Source: Acidobacteriota bacterium (GTDB lineage: Bacteria > Acidobacteriota > Blastocatellia > Pyrinomonadales > Pyrinomonadaceae). Taken from it: DNA of 9,461 nucleotides. The DNA is taken from positions 1 to 9,461 of the forward strand of contig QHXH01000123.1 of NCBI GenBank assembly GCA_003222855.1, written 5' to 3'. A program made the translations under genes and the position numbers. Position 1 is the stretch's first letter; each line of letters begins with the position of its first letter. The notes below the pieces were generated by a model. It saw only the letters and a list, made by a program, of their open reading frames with translations, searched no databases and had not been told where the DNA came from. This document shows, piece after piece, positions 1-6,535 of the stretch.

Positions 1-87
1 GAGCAATTGGTTGCAGCGGTCGAAAGAGATGCCGGCGCGAGGATTCTGATTCGGACTTCTTCTGGACCGTGCGATCATGAGAAAACA

Positions 88-116
88 TTTACCCTGAGTA
101 ATTTCCGAATTATTAT
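88..116 (+). promoter_or_regulatory. Candidate sigma70-type promoter for the small membrane protein
   Basis: A -35-like TTTACC (88-93, four of six matches to TTGACA) and a -10-like TATTAT (111-116, five of six matches to TATAAT) are separated by exactly 17 bases. Transcription would start near base 123, about 16 bases before the ATG at 139. This is read from the sequence by consensus only; the surrounding AT-rich run raises the chance of a random match. Confidence 0.35.
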
Positions 117-138
117 TCGCCGGCTAATTACGTCAACA

Positions 139-390
139 ATGACACCGCCAACAAGAAAAGCTATTTCGGTCATCTGTCTTGTCTTTGCGATTCTTTGGTT
201 CGTCTTGATCGGTCTGAGCGAAGCGCACTATGTGAGGAGCGTCCTGCGGCACCAAACTACTCTCCACGATATTCTGGGAACAATCTACGAAGAGCAAATC
301 GAAGGAATTAACTTTGTGATTCTTGTTGTTTTCCTGATCCCGGGTGTGTTTGCGTGGGCCGTGTACCGGCGGTTTCGAAGAGAATACTGA
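139..390 (+). CDS. Small two-helix membrane protein, hypothetical (83 aa)
   Basis: I do not recognise a family. From the ATG at 139 the product is 83 residues with two hydrophobic segments, about residues 7-29 (start KAISVICLVF) and 57-77 (start NFVILVVFLI). A roughly 27-residue loop separates them, and the C-terminus is basic (YRRFRREY), which suggests a small inner-membrane protein with a cytoplasmic tail. The frame stays open to the left edge, so a longer form from the TTG at 7, or the tail of an upstream gene, is possible. The 44 residues that would add look unlike a signal or membrane segment, and a candidate promoter at 88-116 fits the ATG at 139. No Shine-Dalgarno is visible. It ends seven bases from the convergent glmS stop. 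No function can be assigned. Confidence 0.55.
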   Translation: MTPPTRKAISVICLVFAILWFVLIGLSEAHYVRSVLRHQTTLHDILGTIYEEQIEGINFVILVVFLIPGVFAWAVYRRFRREY

Positions 391-397
391 ACGTTGC

Positions 398-2260
398 CTA
401 TTCAACCGTCACCGACTTCGCCAGATTTCGTGGCTGGTCGACGTCACAGCCGCGGCGGACCGCGATGTGATATGCAAGCAATTGCAACGGAATGATCGAA
501 AGTATCGGCGAGAGCAGATCGCTGGAAGCTGGAATCTCGATGATGTGATCCGACACAACTGAGGACATAGTGTCGCCCTCGGTCAGAACTGAAATCACGA
601 TGCCTTCGCGCGCTTTTACTTCCACGATGTTCGAATGCGTTTTCTCATAGCGCAACTCAGACGATCGATTGCCGGCTTCCCGTGTGTTGATGAATAACAC
701 CGGCAAGCGTTCGTCAATCAGGGCATTCGGCCCATGCTTCATCTCGCCCGCCGGATAACCTTCGGCGTGAATATAGGAAAGCTCTTTTAATTTCAGCGCG
801 CCTTCCAAAGCGATAGGGAAATTAATCCCGCGCCCGAGATAAAGAAAATCGGTGCAGCGGAAAAATTCTTTTGCCAGGTCTTCGATGGCATCCGCTTCGT
901 TGAGCAGGTGTTCCATCTTAACCGGCAGCTCCGCGAGTTGCTGCGCGTGTTTCCGGCTTTCATCCGCCGTGAGCGTCCCGCGCAACTGGCCCATATACAG
1001 CGCAAACAGGTAAAGCGCAATCATCTGCGCCGTAAAGGCCTTGGTCGACGCGACGCCAATCTCAGGTCCCGCGTGCGTGAGGATCGTGCCGTCGGCTTCG
1101 CGCGTGATCATCGAGCCCTGAACGTTGCAAATCGAAAGGACTTTTGCCCCGCGCTCCTTCACTTCACGAAGCGCGGCGATCGTGTCGGCGGTCTCGCCTG
1201 ATTGCGAGATCACCAGCAGCAAGGTCTTCTCGTCGAACACGGGATCGCGATAACGAAACTCAGAAGCATAATCGACGTCGACATTGATGCGGGCGAGTTG
1301 CTCGATCATGTACTTGCCGGCGATGCCCGCGTGCCATGAAGTGCCGCACGCCGCAATCTTGATCGAGTCTATGTTTTTGAGGTCGCTTTCGGTGAGGTTT
1401 TTCATCTCGTCGAGAAACACGCGGCCAGTGTCGAGCGAGATGCGGCCTTCGACAGTTTCGCGAACGGCCCGTGGCTGCTCGTAAATCTCTTTGAGCATGA
1501 AATGTTTGAAGCCGCCCTTTTCCGCCTGGATGGGGTCCCAGGTAATACGTTGTCGTTCCGGCTCGACCTGGTTGCCGTGAAAGTCTGTGACCCGGACGGC
1601 GTCCTTGGTCATGATGGAAATTTCGCCGTCGCCAAGAAAGAAAACGTCGCGCGTGTGCTCGAGAATCGCGGGCACGTCGGAAGCAACAAAGAATTCCCCG
1701 TCGCCGATGCCGATAACCACCGGTGGCCCGAGCCGCGCCGAAATGATCGTATCCGCTTCGTCAGCGCAAATTATTGAAAGCGCGAAGATGCCACGCAACT
1801 CATGAACAGTGTTACGCACGGCGAGCTCGAAACTGTCTCCCTGTTTCAGATGTTCTTCAATCAGATGGGCGACAACTTCAGTATCTGTTTCGGTGAGGAA
1901 CTGATGATCCTTCGTTCGCAGATCCTCTTTTAGCTTCAGATAGTTTTCGATGATTCCGTTATGCACGACGACGACGCGGCCGGTGCAGTCACGATGAGGG
2001 TGCGCATTCTCTTCGGTCGGACGCCCGTGCGTGGCCCAACGCGTATGGCCCACTCCGTAGGTTCCGTCAAGCGGCTTGTGACGCAGCGCATCTTCGAGAT
2101 TGCGAAGTTTGCCTTCGGCCCGTTGAATCTTCAGTTCGTGATTTTCATCGACGACGGCAATCCCGGCTGAGTCATAGCCGCGGTATTCGAGCTTCCGCAG
2201 ACCGTCAATAATTAGCGGGACGACTTGTTTGTTTCCGACGTATCCAACTATTCCACACAT
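398..2260 (-). CDS. glmS: Glutamine--fructose-6-phosphate aminotransferase (isomerizing)
   Basis: This cytoplasmic enzyme makes glucosamine-6-phosphate from fructose-6-phosphate and glutamine, the entry step to UDP-GlcNAc, peptidoglycan and LPS. At 620 residues it is full length (E. coli is 609). The N-terminal class II glutaminase domain (about 1-240) has the nucleophile Cys2, exposed once Met1 is removed, then EYRGYDSAGIA (25-35), GHTRWATHG (71-79), NGIIENY (101-107) and TDTEVV (125-130). Two SIS domains follow: ACGTSWHAG (304-312) and the sugar-phosphate loop SQSGET (352-357), then ELSYIHAE (493-500) and KHGP (508-511). The C-terminal LAKSVTVE is retained, with the catalytic lysine at 615. 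The ATG at 2260 is fixed by the need for MCGIVGY; there is no Shine-Dalgarno ahead of it. It lies 54 bases after glmU on the same strand, probably as the last gene of the operon. The short leader leaves no room for a glmS ribozyme. Nothing looks damaged. Confidence 0.98.
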   Translation of the reverse strand: MCGIVGYVGNKQVVPLIIDGLRKLEYRGYDSAGIAVVDENHELKIQRAEGKLRNLEDALRHKPLDGTYGVGHTRWATHGRPTEENAHPHRDCTGRVVVVHNGIIENYLKLKEDLRTKDHQFLTETDTEVVAHLIEEHLKQGDSFELAVRNTVHELRGIFALSIICADEADTIISARLGPPVVIGIGDGEFFVASDVPAILEHTRDVFFLGDGEISIMTKDAVRVTDFHGNQVEPERQRITWDPIQAEKGGFKHFMLKEIYEQPRAVRETVEGRISLDTGRVFLDEMKNLTESDLKNIDSIKIAACGTSWHAGIAGKYMIEQLARINVDVDYASEFRYRDPVFDEKTLLLVISQSGETADTIAALREVKERGAKVLSICNVQGSMITREADGTILTHAGPEIGVASTKAFTAQMIALYLFALYMGQLRGTLTADESRKHAQQLAELPVKMEHLLNEADAIEDLAKEFFRCTDFLYLGRGINFPIALEGALKLKELSYIHAEGYPAGEMKHGPNALIDERLPVLFINTREAGNRSSELRYEKTHSNIVEVKAREGIVISVLTEGDTMSSVVSDHIIEIPASSDLLSPILSIIPLQLLAYHIAVRRGCDVDQPRNLAKSVTVE

Positions 2261-2269
2261 AATTTAGTA

Positions 2270-2297
2270 AGCAGTCAGCAGTGAGCGGTGAGCAAAA
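2270..2297. repeat. Degenerate 7-bp tandem repeat between glmU and glmS
   Basis: Four successive heptamers read on the + strand are AGCAGTC, AGCAGTG, AGCGGTG and AGCAAAA. Three are close copies of AGCAGTG and the last keeps only AGC. The run fills half of the 54-base gap between glmU and glmS and lies 10-37 bases upstream of the glmS ATG, so it would form the leader of glmS within the operon transcript. Short heptamer arrays of this sort occur between genes in several bacterial groups. I saw no second array in this window. Confidence 0.55.
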
Positions 2298-2314
2298 AAG
2301 ACTTCCGCAGTTCG

Positions 2315-3727
2315 TTACTTCCCATCTTCGTCCAGTTTCTTCTTGACCTTTGCGGGCACACCCGCAACCAGAGTGTTCGGCGGCACATCTTCGGTGACCA
2401 CAGCCCCCGCGGCTGTCACTGATCCGCGGCCAATCGTTACCGGCGCAACCAGCATGGTGTCCGATCCAATTCTCACATTGTCTTCGATGATTGTCGGGTG
2501 CTTATGTTTACCGTCGTAATTGCACGTGACAGTTCCAGCGCCGATGTTCGTTTGTTCGCCGATTGTGGCGTCGCCCAAATAACTCAAATGCATCGCCTTG
2601 GTTCCCCGGCCGATTGTCGACTTCTTAACTTCGACAAAGTTGCCGACGACGGCGCGTTCTTCCAGCTTTGCCTTCATTCGCAAATGCGCGAAGGGCCCGA
2701 CTGCGCAGTCGTTGGCGATCTCGGAATCAATAATCAGGCAATGGTCCTTGACCGTAACCCGATCACCGATCCGCGAATTAACTATCCGTGATCCTTGATG
2801 AATCTCGCATGCCTCACCGATTACTGAAGGCCCTTCGATATGAACCTCAGGATGAATAATGCAGTCGCGTCCGATTTGCGCCTCGCTGCTGACATAAGCA
2901 TGCGAAGGATCGATGAAGGTCACGCCTTGTTCGAGCATCAGGCCTCGAATGGTGCGTCGACGAATAAGGTTTTCGAACTCGGCCAACTCTGCGCGAGTGT
3001 TGATTCCCGATACTTCCCGCACATCCGGGTGCTGAGAGAGACTGACGCGTTCGTTCGCACTTCTCAAGATAGAAGGTACATCGGTCAGGTAGTATTCGTT
3101 TTGGCTGTTCGATGGCTGTACTTCTTTCAGAGCGCTGAAGAGTTTTTCGCTGTCGAAACAATAAATGCCTGAATTTACTTCCCGAATCTGCCGCTCGTCC
3201 TCATTCGCGTCTTTTTGCTCGACGATCTTTCGAAATATGTTCGCGTCATCGCGCACGACCCGACCGTAACCCATCGGGTTTTCCACTCTAAGGGTGAGAA
3301 TCGTGCAAGCTGAGTTTGAATCCGTGTGAGTTTCGATCAGACTGGTCAGCGTCTCGATTCGCACCATCGGAACATCACCCGAAAGAATCAGGATCGTTGA
3401 AGCTGCGTTCGCCAAAACGTTTTGCGCGGCGAGGACTGCGTCACCTGTCCCTCGTTGTTTCTCCTGGGGCACGAATACCGCGCCGTCTTTTCCCAATTCC
3501 TCTTCGACGGCGGCCTCAACCTGTTCGGCTTGATGCCCAACGACGACATAGATCTTTCGCGGCCTTAGTTTTGCGGCGGTGCGGCAGACATGAGCAATTA
3601 GCGGGCGGCCATCAAGTTTGTGCAGCACCTTGGCCAGCCCCGACTTCATACGGGTGCCGAGACCGGCAGCGAGAATGATTACGTCGAGCGGCGCGGCGGT
3701 GCGGACGTTGACAGTGTGTGATGGCAT
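2315..3727 (-). CDS. glmU: Bifunctional GlcN-1-P acetyltransferase / GlcNAc-1-P uridyltransferase
   Basis: GlmU carries out the last two steps to UDP-GlcNAc: acetylation of glucosamine-1-phosphate with acetyl-CoA, then uridylyl transfer from UTP. The length, 470 residues, is normal (E. coli is 456). The N-terminal pyrophosphorylase domain starts with IILAAGLGTRMKS (17-29), the UTP-binding loop, followed by GHQAEQV (64-70), QRGTGDAVLAA (91-101) and the metal-binding LSGDVPM (115-121). From about 270 the chain becomes a left-handed beta-helix of hexapeptide repeats. The acetyltransferase site is intact: Arg350, Lys368, the catalytic His380 in HLSYLGD, Tyr383 and Asn394 in NIGAGTVTCNYDG. The usual Gly before this histidine is Met (KAMH instead of KAGH). 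The lysine-rich C-terminus is typical. The ATG at 3727 follows the yvcK stop by seven bases without a Shine-Dalgarno, so translation is probably coupled to yvcK. Confidence 0.97.
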   Translation of the reverse strand: MPSHTVNVRTAAPLDVIILAAGLGTRMKSGLAKVLHKLDGRPLIAHVCRTAAKLRPRKIYVVVGHQAEQVEAAVEEELGKDGAVFVPQEKQRGTGDAVLAAQNVLANAASTILILSGDVPMVRIETLTSLIETHTDSNSACTILTLRVENPMGYGRVVRDDANIFRKIVEQKDANEDERQIREVNSGIYCFDSEKLFSALKEVQPSNSQNEYYLTDVPSILRSANERVSLSQHPDVREVSGINTRAELAEFENLIRRRTIRGLMLEQGVTFIDPSHAYVSSEAQIGRDCIIHPEVHIEGPSVIGEACEIHQGSRIVNSRIGDRVTVKDHCLIIDSEIANDCAVGPFAHLRMKAKLEERAVVGNFVEVKKSTIGRGTKAMHLSYLGDATIGEQTNIGAGTVTCNYDGKHKHPTIIEDNVRIGSDTMLVAPVTIGRGSVTAAGAVVTEDVPPNTLVAGVPAKVKKKLDEDGK

Positions 3728-3734
3728 TGAGAGT

Positions 3735-4781
3735 TTAGTTCGCGGTTAGCATCTCGGCCTGCGCGAACTTCTGCGCGCGATCATTGGCTGCGCAATCGAT
3801 TACGACGCGAGCCAGCCGCTCGGAATTGTGCCGCACCATCTCGCCATCATCCAACAAATCGGCGCAGACGACTTCGATTCCCGCATCGCAGGCAAACGCG
3901 TCGGTGGCCCTTTCCAGGAGGACTTGAACCGCGCCGTCCGCGGCGTACGTTTTCGCTTGTTCACTGCTAATCGCGCGATTGTTAACGATCGTGTAATCAA
4001 AATGGATCTGCGGTGCATAATTGCGCACCGTGGCGAGATGTTCGCGAAATCCATAGCCTTCGGTTTCGCCGGGCTGCGTCATCAGATTCGCGATGAAGAT
4101 TTTGGTTGCGCGCGCAGCGCCGATCTCTTCGGTGACACTTGAGACCAACAGATTAGGAATGATGCTCGTGTAAAGCGAACCAGGGCCGATGGTGATCACA
4201 TCTGCGGCTCTGATGGCGGCGAGCGCCTCGGGCAACGGCAGACATTCGTCGGGCACGAGTCGTAGGCGACGAATCCGCGAACGAGCAGCCGTTATCTGCG
4301 TTTCTCCATGCACCTCACGCCCATCCTCCAACTCGGCAACCAGCCGCACGTCATTTGTAGTCGCCGGAAAGATATGGCCCTTGCTGGCCAGCACTTCAGA
4401 AGAGAGGCGCACCGCCTCAACAAAGTCTCCGGTAACGTCGGTTAACGCCGCGAGAAAGAGATTTCCGAAACTATGTCCGCCAAGATCACCCGATCCCCGA
4501 AAACGATGGCGAAACAAACGCGAAAGAAGAGTTGAATCTTCCGACAGCGCGATCATGCAGTTGCGTATGTCGCCTGGCGGAAGCATCTGCAATTCATCGC
4601 GCAGTCTGCCCGAACTGCCTCCGTCGTCGGAAACGGTGACAATGGCCGACAGGGAATCGATCCACGTCTCTTCTTTGCGCGCGCCAACAAACCGCTTCAA
4701 GCCGGCCAACAACGTCGACAGGCCGGTGCCCCCGCCGATCGCGACTAGCTTAAGGCTGCCGTTGGCGTTCGCATTCTGCAA
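3735..4781 (-). CDS. yvcK: YvcK/GlmR, UDP-sugar-binding regulator (gluconeogenesis factor family)
   Basis: A member of the CofD-like YvcK family. In Bacillus and relatives YvcK (GlmR) binds UDP-GlcNAc, is needed for growth on gluconeogenic carbon sources and stimulates GlmS. The Rossmann-like loop AIGGGTGLSTLLAGLKR is at 14-30, followed by VTVSDDGGSSGRLRDE (48-63), PPGDIRNC (68-75), HSFGNLFLAAL (103-113), IGPGSLYTSIIPNLL (198-212) and NLMTQPGETEGY (232-243). At 348 residues it is close to the usual family length. The start codon is TTG (4779-4781). An in-frame TAA lies immediately before it, no ATG lies near the N-terminus, the glycine loop begins 15 residues in, and GGAG sits nine bases upstream, so the start is well supported. 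glmU begins seven bases after the stop and glmS follows, which supports a role in UDP-GlcNAc control here; that role is inferred from Bacillus. Confidence 0.93.
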   Translation of the reverse strand: MQNANANGSLKLVAIGGGTGLSTLLAGLKRFVGARKEETWIDSLSAIVTVSDDGGSSGRLRDELQMLPPGDIRNCMIALSEDSTLLSRLFRHRFRGSGDLGGHSFGNLFLAALTDVTGDFVEAVRLSSEVLASKGHIFPATTNDVRLVAELEDGREVHGETQITAARSRIRRLRLVPDECLPLPEALAAIRAADVITIGPGSLYTSIIPNLLVSSVTEEIGAARATKIFIANLMTQPGETEGYGFREHLATVRNYAPQIHFDYTIVNNRAISSEQAKTYAADGAVQVLLERATDAFACDAGIEVVCADLLDDGEMVRHNSERLARVVIDCAANDRAQKFAQAEMLTAN

Positions 4782-4790
4782 TTATTTTGA

Positions 4791-4794
4791 CTCC
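4791..4794 (-). promoter_or_regulatory. Shine-Dalgarno of yvcK, supports its TTG start
   Basis: Read on the - strand, GGAG lies nine bases upstream of the TTG start of yvcK. It is one of only two clear ribosome binding sites in the window and decides the start together with the in-frame TAA that directly precedes the TTG. Confidence 0.7.
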
Positions 4795-4826
4795 GGAGAT
4801 AAACGCAGCGGTGACTTCGCGAGGGA

Positions 4827-4855
4827 ATAATACTCGAAAGCTGAGCGGTTTGGAA
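4827..4855 (-). promoter_or_regulatory. Weak candidate promoter for the yvcK-glmU-glmS operon
   Basis: In the 101-base gap upstream of yvcK, the - strand reads TATTAT (4827-4832, five of six to the -10 consensus). A poor -35, TTCCAA (4850-4855, three of six), lies 17 bases further upstream. It would put the transcription start about 40 bases before the TTG of yvcK. If it is not real, yvcK is probably read through from the TPR gene upstream. Confidence 0.2.
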
Positions 4856-4882
4856 TCGGCGGCCAGGATCAAGCGCGAAGAT

Positions 4883-5737
4883 TTACTCGCGGGAAGCGAA
4901 AACTAACTGTTCGAAATCGGGATCGCTACGGAGCGGATTCAGGTCCTGATCCCGCTGGGCCCGGATTCGCAAACTCGGTTGCAGGTCCAAAGCGCGCTCG
5001 AGAGATTTCAGCGCCGTGTCGATCGCCCCCAGTCGCGCGCGGGTTGCGGCGAGGCCGTAATGAATATGAGCAGCTTCCGGTTCACGCCTCAGCGCGCGTT
5101 CGAAAAGCTCTTGAGCAGCAACGTAGTCGCCTCTGTTTAATTCGATCACACCGCGATCGTAAAGCGAGTCCGCATCGCGCGGCAGAGTGAGCTCCGTGCG
5201 CAGCCGCGCCTCAGCAACCGCAAGATAGGTGCGGGCACGCGCGGTCACTTCAGACACGGACGCATATTTTTCGACGAGTGCACGAAAGCGATTACGTGCT
5301 TCGGCAAAATGACCTCGTGAAAACTCTCGGTGTGCAGCTTCAAATGCCTTCAGAGCTGCAGCCTCGTCGCGTGTGGGCTGCGGGGGCGGCACGACGGGCG
5401 CCGGCCGCCTGAGAACTAAGACGGATTTCGCGTGAACACGTTTGGTCTTGCCAGGCGCCTTGTTATGGATTGTTGAGCGCGGCGAAACCTTTGGCGCCTT
5501 TTTCGTTGTCGAGACAGCCGCGAGCCTGGCCTTCTTAACGGAATGCGAAGCCGTTTTTAGTTTCGACTTTGCAGCCTTCGTATTTGTGGCTTTATGCGCG
5601 CGCGCCTTACCTGCCGGGGATCGTTTCGTCGCCGGCTTTAGACGCGTTAGTTTGGCCTTTGACGATGATTTAATCGACCGCCGAACAGACGATCGAGGGG
5701 AAAGTTTTTTGACACTCTTGGCTAATGGAGTTCTCAT
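4883..5737 (-). CDS. TPR protein with a long lysine-rich, histone H1-like N-terminal tail
   Basis: The 284-residue product has two unlike halves. Residues 1-123 contain no Asp or Glu but 36 Lys/Arg (23 K, 13 R), with much Ala, Ser, Thr and Pro. This is the composition of histone H1 tails and of bacterial H1-like proteins that bind DNA or RNA. A proline-rich hinge (111-121, RPAPVVPPPQP) follows. From 124 the protein is helical and TPR-like: about 125-158 (REFSRGHFAEARNRF), 188-221 (GVIELNRGDYVAAQELFERA) and 222-255 (GLAATRARLGAIDTALKSLE). It closes with LNPLRSDPDFEQLV (266-279), a motif often found after the last TPR of such proteins. There is no signal peptide, so it is probably cytoplasmic and nucleic-acid associated. 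The ATG at 5737 has GAGG ten bases upstream. It lies 101 bases before yvcK on the same strand and faces mglB. Its function is unknown; TPRs suggest a protein partner and the tail suggests nucleic-acid or other polyanion binding. Confidence 0.85.
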   Translation of the reverse strand: MRTPLAKSVKKLSPRSSVRRSIKSSSKAKLTRLKPATKRSPAGKARAHKATNTKAAKSKLKTASHSVKKARLAAVSTTKKAPKVSPRSTIHNKAPGKTKRVHAKSVLVLRRPAPVVPPPQPTRDEAAALKAFEAAHREFSRGHFAEARNRFRALVEKYASVSEVTARARTYLAVAEARLRTELTLPRDADSLYDRGVIELNRGDYVAAQELFERALRREPEAAHIHYGLAATRARLGAIDTALKSLERALDLQPSLRIRAQRDQDLNPLRSDPDFEQLVFASRE

Positions 5738-6031
5738 GCGCGAAATGCCTCGCGGTGCGAATGGCCTCGAATAAACTGGCGCGAAAACGAGCGGAAAAGA
5801 GTAACATAGGTTCGCCGCTAAATCAACGAAAGATTAGGGTTTGCGGACTCAGTATCCTGCCTGCCCAACTACTATTAACATCGCTGGCTTGAGAAAAACA
5901 CTTGAAGCTCTCGATGGTGCGTGTTAATGTGACTCATGAGCTGCGCCGAGAGTTTACGTCGTCAGTCAATTGGCTGGACGGCGCCGCCCGATTTTTCAGC
6001 TTCCTCAATCCAGTCCATCGAACCGGCCGAC
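5738..6031. other. Divergent intergenic region between the H1-TPR gene and mglB
   Basis: This stretch of 294 bases must hold the starts of both divergent transcripts. I see no strong promoter on either strand. Weak candidates are TTGAAG (5902-5907) with GTTAAT (5923-5928) for mglB, whose 15-base spacer is short, and TATGTT (5803-5808, - strand) for the TPR gene, with no good -35. The mglB frame stays open back to an ATG at 5936, which would add 32 residues, but that extension has no counterpart in Myxococcus MglB. No convincing terminator or RNA gene is seen. Confidence 0.5.
5748..5751 (-). promoter_or_regulatory. Shine-Dalgarno of the H1-TPR gene
   Basis: Read on the - strand, GAGG ends ten bases before the ATG at 5735-5737. 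It supports that start and the reality of the long basic N-terminal tail, which might otherwise be suspected of being an artefactual extension. Confidence 0.55.
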
Positions 6032-6520
6032 ATGCCAAACACTCCAATTGTAATTCTGGAAGCCCAATTCCACCACATCAAAGCGCTGCTGGCTCGGCTG
6101 CGTTTGGACTCCGCAGCTCGGTTGGTTGTCTTGGTGGACAAGGATGGCCAACAAATCGCAGTTCACGGCGATCTGGGGGACCTTGACACCACCAGTCTCG
6201 CATCGCTGGCCGCGGGTAATGTTGCGGCAACCGGCGGTATGGCAAAACTGATCGGTGAAAATGAGTTTCCCACCCTTTCCCATGAAGGGGAAAAAGAGAG
6301 TATACACATTTGTGTGATCGGCCGGGTCTTGCTTCTGGTGGTTTTTGATGATCGTTCCAGTCTGGGTTTGGTCAAGCTTCGTTCAAAACAGCTTTTGCAC
6401 GAACTCGCCAAAGTATTCAATGCAATCGAACAAGACTCGGCTGCCGCGAGCGCAAACAGTTCATTGCCTTTTAGCGGAATCACCGACGAGGAAATCGACA
6501 GTCTATTTTCTCCTGCATAA
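6032..6520 (+). CDS. mglB: MglB, roadblock/LC7 GTPase-activating protein
   Basis: MglB is the homodimeric roadblock-fold partner of the small GTPase MglA. In Myxococcus xanthus it is its GAP and marks the lagging pole in gliding and type IV pilus motility. The 162-residue product aligns by eye with Myxococcus MglB nearly end to end. Shared blocks include VVLVDKDGQ (32-40), DTTSLASLAAGNVAA (52-66), GGMAKLIGENEFP (68-80) and the strand-turn region LLLVVFDDRSSLGLVKLR (100-117). The C-terminus ITDEEIDSLF (150-159) matches the acidic C-terminal helix of the Myxococcus protein, which contacts MglA there. I chose the ATG at 6032 because MPNTPIVILEAQF matches the Myxococcus start; an in-frame ATG at 5936 would add 32 residues with no homology I recognise. 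No Shine-Dalgarno is visible. mglA begins 15 bases after the stop, so the two form an operon. Confidence 0.95.
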   Translation: MPNTPIVILEAQFHHIKALLARLRLDSAARLVVLVDKDGQQIAVHGDLGDLDTTSLASLAAGNVAATGGMAKLIGENEFPTLSHEGEKESIHICVIGRVLLLVVFDDRSSLGLVKLRSKQLLHELAKVFNAIEQDSAAASANSSLPFSGITDEEIDSLFSPA

Positions 6521-6535
6521 CCAGCTTCCGACGCT

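Noticed and set aside
2261..2314. Possible glmS ribozyme or riboswitch ahead of glmS
   Set aside because: The gap is only 54 bases and half of it is heptamer repeat; the ribozyme needs far more sequence and none of its core is seen.
4189..4830. Open frame of 213 codons on the + strand opposite yvcK
   Set aside because: It is antisense to a well-conserved gene and its product is Arg/Ser-rich low-complexity sequence, typical of a frame opposite a GC-rich gene.
4815..4880. Inverted repeat CTTCGCG (4815-4821) / CGCGAAG (4874-4880) as a terminator or operator upstream of yvcK
   Set aside because: The arms are 52 bases apart, only seven bases long, overlap no T-run, and such GC-rich heptamers are expected by chance here.
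5936..6031. N-terminal extension of MglB from the ATG at 5936
   Set aside because: The 32 extra residues have no counterpart in Myxococcus MglB and there is no ribosome binding site; the ATG at 6032 matches the family start.
5902..6186. Open frame of 94 codons starting with TTG and overlapping the mglB start
   Set aside because: It overlaps mglB in another frame, its product resembles no family, and its composition (rich in Arg, Ser, Gly, Pro) is that of a shadow frame.
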